Assembly: GCA_020744225.1 (NCBI GenBank)
Contig: JAGMWG010000003.1
Coordinates: 2,046,001 to 2,110,000 of the forward strand
Origin: Paraphoma chrysanthemicola
Lineage: Eukaryota > Ascomycota > Dothideomycetes > Pleosporales > Phaeosphaeriaceae
Direction: 5' to 3'
DNA: 64,000 nucleotides
Below the pieces are notes generated by a model, which saw nothing but the letters and a program-made list of their open reading frames with translations, made no database searches and had not been told where the DNA came from. Each line of letters opens with the position of its first letter. Within the stretch, counting starts at the first letter, position 1. Of this stretch, positions 56,606 through 64,000 are shown in pieces. Position numbers and translations under genes: made by a program.

Positions 56606-59600
56606 ATGTCCTCCACGCCCTCCATGTTGACCAAGGCAGGGAGCTCCCAACCACGCGCCATGGCAGTCCACTAATCGCACGCAGTTCGAGTCCAAGTCTT
56701 CGCGAGCCAAAGGCATTGCCTTTCACCCTAAGAGGTGCGACCACTTTCCGCGAGCGTCCTACTTCCCCGCTGACCGCCTCTAGACCATGGATCCTCGTTT
56801 CGCTTCACTCGTCCACGATCCAGCTATGGGACTACCGCATGGGCACCCTCATAGACCGTTTTGAAGAGCACGATGGGCCGGTCCGCGGCATCGACTTTCA
56901 CAAGACACAACCACTGTGAGCATTTTGGCGGAAGCTTGCACAGGTCACAGCTGTATACTGAGACTCGGCAGGTTCGTTTCCGGCGGCGATGATTACAAGA
57001 TCAAGGTCTGGTCGTATCAGACGCGGAGATGCCTGTTCACACTGAACGGCCATCTTGACTACGTCCGCACCGTCTTCTTTCACCACGAGCTACCATGGAT
57101 AGTGAGCAGCTCCGATGACCGTAAGCGCAGAGTACCGGACCTCGACAATTCATGCTAAAAGGCCACAGAGACTATTCGTATCTGGAATTGGCAGAATCGT
57201 AAGTACGACATCATATCCAGCAGGCAGTTGACTAACAAGAGCAGGTTCATTGAGTAAGTTCGTCGTTGCTTCTCCGTACACCTACCTAACCCCGCGAAGT
57301 ATGTACCATGACCGGCCATAACCACTATACCATGTGCGCGCAATTCCACCCCAAGGAGGACCTCATCGTTTCCGCCTCGCTCGACCAGTCTGTTCGTGTT
57401 TGGGATATTTCAGGATTGAGGAAGAAGCACTCCGCACCCACCTCTATGACGTTCGAGGATCAATTGGCGCGTTCAAACCAAAACCAGGCAGACATGTTCG
57501 GTAACACCGACGCCGTCGTAAAATTTGTTCTCGAGGGTCACGATAGAGGCGTCAACTGGGTCGCATTCCATCCCACGCTGCCGTTGATCGTCTCCGCTGG
57601 CGATGATCGACTGGTGAAGCTGTGGAGGATGTCGGAAACAAAGGCTTGGGAGGTTGACACGTGTCGAGGACACTTCCAGAATGCCTCAGCGTGTCTGTTC
57701 CACCCGCATCAGGACCTGATACTGTCGGTTGGCGAAGACAAGACTATCCGTGTCTGGGATCTGAACAGGCGCACCTCCGTGCAATCATTTAAGCGGGAAA
57801 ACGACCGCTTTTGGGTTATTGCAGCGCATCCAGAGATCAATTTATTCGCGGCCGGGCACGACAACGGCGTCATGGTTTTCAAGCTGGAGCGCGAGCGTCC
57901 TGCATCCGCTGTTTATCAAAACAACCTCTTCTACATCACCAAGGAAAAGCACGTGCGATCGTACGACGTCCAGAAGAACATTGAGTCGCCATCTATGCTT
58001 TCATTGAAGAAGCTTGGCAGCGCATGGGTTCCACCTCGGACCCTATCTTACAACCCCGCTGAGCGCTCAATTCTGGTCACTTCACCAGCCGACGGCGGTA
58101 CATACGAGCTCATAAGCCTACCTCGTGATGCGTCAGGAGCGGTGGAGCCAACCGACACTAAGCGGGGTTCTGGAAATTCGGCTGTTTTTGTAGCCAGAAA
58201 TCGATTTGCTGTCTTCACCCAGGCCAACCAGCAGATTGACATCAAGGATCTGAGCAACTCCACGACAAAGACAATCAAGCCTCCACACGGTACCACAGAC
58301 ATTTATTTCGGTGGAACTGGCAATCTGTTGTTGATCACACCAACCAACGTTGTTCTCTACGACATTCAAGCGAAGAAGAACCTTGCAGAGCTCGCCGTGA
58401 ACGGCGTCAAGTATGTTGTCTGGTCATCAGACGGACTGCATGTAGCACTCCTGAGCAAACACAACGTCACCATCGCCACGAAGAACCTCGAGCAGGTTAG
58501 CACCTTGCACGAGACAATCCGCATCAAGAGCGCCACTTGGGACGACACAGGTGTTCTTCTATACTCCACTCTGAATCATATCAAGTACAGCTTGATGAAC
58601 GGCGATAATGGCATCGTTCGCACCTTGGAGCATACTGTCTACCTGGTCAGGGTAAAAGGACGCAATGTCTACTGCTTAGACCGGGCGGCGAAGCCAAAGA
58701 TTCTCCAAATCGATCCCACCGAGTACCGTTTCAAGCTTGCTCTCATCAAGCGAAACTATGACGAGATGCTCAACATCATCAAGACGTCAAGCTTGGTGGG
58801 TCAGAGCATAATCTCGTATCTACAGAAGAAGGGGTACCCTGAGATTGCTCTTCAATTTGTCCAGGACCCACAAACTCGATTTGAACTTGCCATTGAGTGC
58901 GGGAACCTCGAAGTAGCTGTAGAGATGGCGAAACAGCTTGACCGACCAAAGCTCTGGCAACGGCTCAGCACCGAGGCGCTCGCGCACGGCAATCACCAAA
59001 TAGTCGAGATGACTTTCCAGAAACTGCGCAACTTCGACAAGCTTTCTTTCCTGTACCTTGCGACTGGTGACCAAGACAAGCTCAAGCGCATGGCCAAGAT
59101 CGCCGAACATCGCGGAGATATGACTGCTCGTTTCCAAAATGCCCTCTATCTAGGAGACGTTCAGAATAGGATAGAGATGTTCCAAGAGATTGACCTGTTT
59201 CCACTAGCGTACGCCACTGCCAAAGCGAACGGTCTTGATGAGCAGGCTCAATCGATACTGGAAGCGGCAGGTGTTACCGAAGACCAGATCAATCTTCCTG
59301 CGATTGGCTCTCCTTTGGCTCCCACCAAACCGATCGTACCGACCCACAAGGCCAACTGGCCAACTCGTGCTGCATCATCAACAGTCTTTGAAAAGGCTTT
59401 GATGGGAGAAGTAGAGGGCGCTGGGTCAGATGAACCTGCTGCCAACGGATACGGAGATGAAGATCTGCTGGGCGAGGCTGAGGCACCCAGTGCATCGGCC
59501 GAACTTGGTGGTGGTGATGAGGAAGACGATGTCGGCGGATGGGATATGGGAGACGATGGTGATGTTGAAGCTGAGGACGACTTCGTTGAAGTCGAGGGTG

Positions 59601-60614
59601 CTGAAGCAGGCGCTGGCAGCAGCGAAGCTGACTTCTGGGCACGCAACTCACCCTTGGCAGCAGATCACATTGCTGCTGGCTCCTTTGAAACAGCCATGCA
59701 GCTGCTAAACCGACAAATTGGCGCAGTGAACTTTGCTCCCCTTGAGGATCGCTTCCAGGAGATCTACCAGGCTACAAGGACATTTTTGCCGGCCACACCC
59801 AACATGCCATCGATAGTCAACTACGTGCGACGGACAGTCGATGAGACGGACTCGCGCAAGATTTTGCCCATCATTCCAAGAGAGCTGGAATCGATCCTAT
59901 CTACGGACTTGGCGGCTGGCAAGCAAGCTTTGCTCAAAAACAAGCTAGAAGAAGGTGTTGCTTCGTTCAAGAAATTGTTGCATCTCTTGATCGTCAATGT
60001 CGTCGCTTCGCAGGCCGAGCTTTCAGAGGTATGTTCAGCACTGGAATTCTAGTGGTAGTTGCTAACAATCCATGTAGGCGAGAAAGGCTATCACTACTGC
60101 CGCACAATACACAGTTGCCATGTCCATCGAGCTAGAGCGACGCGCACTTCTCAAGGGCGCCACCGATGTGTCAGCCCTTTCCGATGACGACAAGAAGCGC
60201 GCTCTCGAGCTCTCCGCCTACTTTACTATTCCCGAGCTCGAAGGCCCACACCGATCCATTCCCCTCTCCGCTGCAATGAACTTCGCCCACAAGAACAAGC
60301 AGCTCAACACCGCGCTCAACTTTGCCAACGCTCTACTTGACCGAACTGGCAACGCCAAGATGAAGGAGGCCGCAAAGCGCGTCAAGACTGTCGCCGAGCG
60401 CAATCCCACTGATGTGATTGAAATCGACTTTGATCAATTCGCAGACATGGAGATCTGTGCGGCCAGCCACACACCAATCTACGGTGGTAGCCCATCTGCT
60501 GCTTGCCCGTACGATGGCGCCAAGTACCACGCCAAGTACAAGGGCACCGTGTGCAAGGTGTGCGAGGTGTGCCAGATTGGCGCGCCGGCGAGTGGATTGA
60601 GGTTGGTTGGTTGA
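56606..60614 (+). CDS. COP1: Coatomer subunit alpha (alpha-COP)
   Basis: Scaffold subunit of the COPI coat that recycles KKxx and HDEL cargo from Golgi to ER. Model: join(56606..56635, 56685..56734, 56784..56915, 56972..57120, 57169..57198, 57245..57253, 57300..60028, 60078..60614), 1221 aa. The first intron has a GC donor (AAG|GCAGGG) with a CTAAT branch site; splicing gives MLTKFESKSSRAKGIAFHPK, the conserved family start, while read-through hits a stop. Exon 6 is only 9 nt (57245-57253) and restores NWQNRSLICTMTGHNH. Seven WD40 repeats fill residues 1-320, with WDYRMGTLIDRFEEHDGPVR and IWNWQNR among them. An acidic linker lies near residues 820-870. The C-terminal domain ends with a Cys-rich stretch (CKVCEVCQIGAPASGLRLVG), which binds epsilon-COP in known members. 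Length matches other fungi. Confidence 0.96.
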
Positions 60615-61192
60615 GTGGTGCGATCATGAATGGTTCACTTGACTATGGACTTTGGAGCCGACTTGGGGTGGGGTGTTATACATGCTTTATGACTTAGCGT
60701 AGCATGCGATGAAATAGAGACAGAAGTGCCGGAAAGGGGGCAAGCAAGGTGGTGCAAGTCGTTCGATGGGGATAATTCAAAAACAAAATGCGAAACGATA
60801 ACATGTTCAATCTTCAAGTGTATGATGCAGGATCTGTGATGTAGCAAGGTTTTGGACTTTGAACGTGATGTCGGAGCTTGTGCTTGTAATCTCTTCTGGC
60901 TCTGAACCTTTGTTTGGAAGTATATGTACAGAAACGCAACATGTGCGCAGAAGTGGAGCGGTAAAAAGCTTGCTTTGGTGATTCAGGGTCGTCGAAAATC
61001 TCCATGAACTATCCCCTTCGCCCATGAACGATACACAGTCCCTTTTAAAAGCCGTCGTACATGTCATCCATCATACAGATGTCGTTCCGTTTCACACAGT
61101 ACTCGTACATGTGCCCAATGTCACCCCTACTTGCTATACCCTTGCTACCTCCGCGATGCGTGGATTGATTCTAGCCTAGTAAAAAGTTTGCT
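60615..61192. other. Intergenic 3' region between convergent genes
   Basis: About 580 bp between two stop codons. Only UTR-like sequence is seen. Confidence 0.5.
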
Positions 61193-62608
61193 TCATTTCC
61201 GTCTCTTCATGACTTTTGTGCACATTTCGATTAGGCCTGCTTTGGCTTCGCTGTCGGGGAATGGGGCGATGGCTTCGATGGCCTTGTCGACGTATTCTTG
61301 CGCGAGGGCGCGTGTTTGTTGGAGACCTGTGCTTTGGGATACGATATCACGAGCCTATCGTTGCATTAGTATTCACAACTTCCTTTCATTGCTTCGAAGA
61401 AAAAGGCAAAAGCTTACCCGTTGAACATCTCCCTCGACAGAGAACTTGCGTCCGACAAGTTTGCCTAGGCTCTTGTTGTCTTTCCATGCGAAGAGGAGCG
61501 GCGCGGTTGCGAGACCGAGCTCGAGATCTGCGCCGGCTGGCTTGCCGAGTTCTTCGCCGCTGACGGTGTAGTCGAGCATGTCGTCAACGAGCTGGAATGC
61601 GAGGCCGAGATTCTTGCCGTAGAGGTAAGCTGCCTCGACGACTTCTGGTGTGCTTCCACCGAGGATAGCAGCCGCGCGGCAGGATTTTGATATTAGAGAT
61701 GCAGACTTGAGATAGGTCTTTTGCAGGTAGTAGGAAACGGTCTCTTCGGTCCACGAGGGGTTCTTTTCGTCTCTTGCCGTGTTTTTCAATTGCATGAATT
61801 CGCCCTCGACAAGGTTCGCAATCACCGTCGCCAGGAGTTCCGTTACTTCGGGGTCCCGTAATCGTGCGAGCGCAACGGATGCCCTGCCTAGCAAAAAGTC
61901 TCCTGCCAACACTGCCATTTTGTTTCCGAATTCAATGTTCGCGCTGGGCGCGGAGCGGCGTGATATTGAGTGGTCAATGACATCGTCGTGGAGGAGCGAG
62001 GCGGTGTGAATGAGTTCGGTGATCTCAGCTAATCTGCGCTGGGAGGGCAGAATGTCCGAGTCGCCGGATCTGTAGGCGGAGTCGAAGCTGCGGCTGCTGA
62101 TGGGTGTGTCTGGATTCTCGTCTGCGAGTATTGTTGGCTCGGAGATGGGTGCATCTACTCCGCCTCCTATTATGCCTCCCAAGCCCGAGTCTCTTCTTGA
62201 GGCTCGCGGAGTGAGTGCTGTCGCTCGGCTCATAAGCAGCACCAGCATTGGCCGCACATATTTCCCCTCGCTTTGTGTGTAGTACTTTGCCACAGTGGCC
62301 AGTGTTGGATGTCCCGACCCCAGAAGTTGCCGTATGTTCCCGGTCAAAAACTTCATCTCTCTCGCGACTGTCTGGAAGGGGTCCATCTTTATCGGAGCGT
62401 CTGGTGGCGGACTGCTCATGATGTTCTGCGCAACGTTGACCGCCGCCGCCCACGAGGACTGGTTCCGCCGCCGTGGAGGGTGCCATGTCTTTGCATTGCC
62501 CAGACTCTCAATCCGAGGCCGGACATTGTGGTAAGGACATATCGGAAGGCGTGAAGACGATGTGTGTCGCGCAACGCTCGTCGCGAGCCGGGATGATCGG
62601 CTCGACAT
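61193..62608 (-). CDS. COQ1: Polyprenyl (hexaprenyl/decaprenyl) diphosphate synthase
   Basis: Trans-prenyltransferase in the mitochondrial inner membrane that builds the side chain of coenzyme Q. Model: complement(61193..61354, 61418..62608), 450 aa, with a 63-nt intron giving GDVQRARDIVSQSTGLQQ. The first 50 residues are Arg/Ser-rich, as in a mitochondrial presequence. The GKYVRPMLVLLMSRA motif precedes the first Asp-rich motif LLHDDVIDHS (DDxxD); the second is AFQLVDDMLDYT. Between them NIEFGNKMAVLAGDFLLGRA is conserved. A 60-residue Ser/Gly-rich insert before the first Asp motif is unlike bacterial enzymes and looks disordered. The number of isoprene units made cannot be read from sequence. 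Confidence 0.95.
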
Positions 62609-62843
62609 CTAAATAATTCTTCAAAATCGGTTGATGGATTAGTAGTACGACTGCAATTGAGCCTGTCCGGCGTGTCTTAGGACGATATTAGGGCGTGACG
62701 GAGAGTGTGCAAGCTATCTCCAGCCATAGGAAGTTTTAGGAAGGCACCGCCAAACGACGAATAATCATGACGCGCGCTAGCAACCCACAATCCTGGCTCA
62801 ACACGAGTCGGCAATCTTCGGCGCGTCATCCCGCCGGCGCGCG

Positions 62844-63698
62844 ATGCTCAAGGCGCCGACATTCTGCACTCCACCACCACCGACAGCCATGGTGTTGCTT
62901 ACGATGACGCCCGGTATCGTCCGGGCGCTGGCTGAAGCTGAGCGACTCGCGCCAGATGAGTTATCCAAGTTACAACGAGCAGACGAATCTGTGCTCGCCG
63001 ACGCGAAGCCCGGAAACCCCATCTCGCACAGCCAATTAATCGACCTTTCGAAGCTTCTCAAGAAGCGTGTCTCCCAACTGCCTCACGATGATAAGAATGC
63101 CGTACCTACGACCCTCGCCGCCCTCCTCACCAGCACTCACGTCTATACTCCTCCGCCTCCTCCCGCGCCACAAAAGTCTGCCTCCTATACCGCCTTGATG
63201 GCCCGTCTACGCGCTGAAGAAGAAGCCCGCACCTACGAGCGCATGCTGCATCCTCCCCCAACCCGCGAATCATTCACACAGCGCTTCCCGCGTGCTCCCA
63301 TGGACTTCAGCATAGGGGCGTCCGCACCCGTCGACAGCGACGAGGACCTGTCATACGAGGAAGTGCATCGTCAGATCATCTTGATCATAAACATCTTGAT
63401 TTCGATTGTGTGCGTTGCCGTCTTCATATGGGTCGCTGCACGGCACTGGACCGTGGGCAAGAGATTGGGATTAAGCCTCGCTGGAAGTCTGGGTATAGCT
63501 GTTGCTGAGGTGGCAGTCTATGCTGGGTATGTGAGGAAGGTCCGCGAGGCCAAGATGACTGAGAAGAAGAAGCCCGAGATCAAGGAGATAGTGAAGAGCT
63601 GGGTTCTCGACAAGGGAGAGGAGAAAGAGAGCGTGATGGTTAGTGGGAAGGATAAGGATGTGGATGGTGTGAGGTTCAGGAAAGGAAAGCATCGTTGA
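62844..63698 (+). CDS. VMA12: V-ATPase assembly factor Vma12/Vph2-like ER protein
   Basis: ER membrane protein that, with Vma21 and Vma22, assembles the V0 sector of the vacuolar proton pump. Single exon, 284 aa from ATG 62844; the second ATG at 62889 (MVLLTMTPGIVRALAEAERL) is an equally good start. The N-terminal half is soluble and helical, with a Pro-rich linker (VYTPPPPPAPQ). Before the first membrane span is the conserved LMARLRAEEEARTYERML, typical of the Vma12 domain. Two membrane spans follow: QIILIINILISIVCVAVFIW and LGLSLAGSLGIAVAEVAVYA. The tail is Lys/Glu-rich and cytosolic. Yeast Vma12 is 215 aa; the extra length is in the tail and linker. Confidence 0.87.
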   Translation: MLKAPTFCTPPPPTAMVLLTMTPGIVRALAEAERLAPDELSKLQRADESVLADAKPGNPISHSQLIDLSKLLKKRVSQLPHDDKNAVPTTLAALLTSTHVYTPPPPPAPQKSASYTALMARLRAEEEARTYERMLHPPPTRESFTQRFPRAPMDFSIGASAPVDSDEDLSYEEVHRQIILIINILISIVCVAVFIWVAARHWTVGKRLGLSLAGSLGIAVAEVAVYAGYVRKVREAKMTEKKKPEIKEIVKSWVLDKGEEKESVMVSGKDKDVDGVRFRKGKHR

Positions 63699-63831
63699 AG
63701 AAATGGGGAAAGGGCCTTTTGTTACAATGACGCCTTAAATGCTATCAAGGAGAAGATGAAATCCCCTACTCCAGCAATGCTGCGATATGCCCGACACGCC
63801 CAAGCATAAAATCAAGAGAGCTCGAGTCAGA

Positions 63832-64000
63832 TCACTTCTTCTTACGACCTCCGACCCCGCCCGCAAAACGTCCTAGACTCAGGCTCGACCGCGTCTTATG
63901 CCCCTGAACCTGGTTCTGCGCAGCGGACGGCGCTGGTGGAGGTCTCATTGCTCCAGCAGGACTACCAGGTCTCCCGGCACTGGGACCCTTCGGCTGCACA
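63832..64000 (-). CDS. C-terminal end of an unidentified gene (runs off the right edge)
   Basis: The minus-strand frame is open from 64000 to a TGA at 63832-63834. It reads about 56 residues rich in Gly, Pro, Ser and Arg, ending SLSLGRFAGGVGGRKKK. The basic tail and the low-complexity PPPAPSAAQNQ segment suggest a disordered end of a longer protein. Convergent with the VMA12-like gene. No family can be named from this piece. Confidence 0.55.
   Translation of the reverse strand, partial: VQPKGPSAGRPGSPAGAMRPPPAPSAAQNQVQGHKTRSSLSLGRFAGGVGGRKKK

Noticed and set aside
56606..56674. Alpha-COP read as broken at its start
   Set aside because: The stop after 23 codons lies inside a GC-AG intron with a good branch site. 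Splicing restores the conserved N-terminus, so no pseudogene is implied.

Overview
The window is nuclear DNA of a filamentous ascomycete (Pezizomycotina). Protein-coding genes carry short introns of about 48-106 nt with GT-AG (twice GC-AG) borders and CTAAC/CTGAC-like branch sites. The gene set is fungal: a Zn2Cys6 regulator, a Lro1-type acyltransferase, a DUF6594 membrane protein and a secreted spherulin-type cupin. Dothideomycetes is my best guess for the class, but this is inference only. I built 27 gene models by hand from reading frames, splice sites and family motifs. One gene is cut by each window edge. No tRNA, rRNA or CRISPR array was seen.

Layout. 1-557: start of a cytochrome P450 running off the left edge. 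558-3808: non-coding, with a small 10-bp tandem repeat. 3809-7334: a large Zn2Cys6 transcription factor. 7335-12743: the longest stretch without a gene. 12744-20000: a RapZ-C-domain protein, OST1, a fused pseudouridine-catabolism enzyme, a second broken RapZ-C-like fragment and a CutC protein. 20179-21009: a probable GPI-anchored wall protein. 22696-39809: a dense housekeeping block of SAS2-type MYST acetyltransferase, condensin subunit 1, CDC7 kinase, mitochondrial uS17, an ER DnaJ with an HDEL tail, an uncharacterised repeat protein, LRO1, NAA30 and cytosolic TyrRS. Most neighbours there are divergent or convergent pairs. 41184-42407: a short-chain dehydrogenase.

42408-55400 is different in character. 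It is gene-sparse, with two AT-rich, RIP-like tracts, an LTR-like segment, two small genes that look like members of one retropepsin-like family, a DUF6594 gene, a secreted cupin and a disordered acidic protein. 56606-64000 returns to housekeeping genes: alpha-COP, the COQ1 polyprenyl synthase, a VMA12-type V-ATPase assembly factor, and the end of an unidentified gene.

Functional links are loose, as usual in fungi. Several genes serve the early secretory pathway (OST1, SCJ1-like DnaJ, alpha-COP, VMA12, LRO1). CND1 and CDC7, both cell-cycle genes, share one 266-bp divergent promoter. The observations most worth a second look are the retropepsin-like pair, the intact-plus-broken RapZ-C pair, the 22-residue repeats in the 33-35 kb gene, the 9-nt microexon and GC-AG introns in housekeeping genes, and the LTR-like/AT-rich block near 50.5-51.3 kb.
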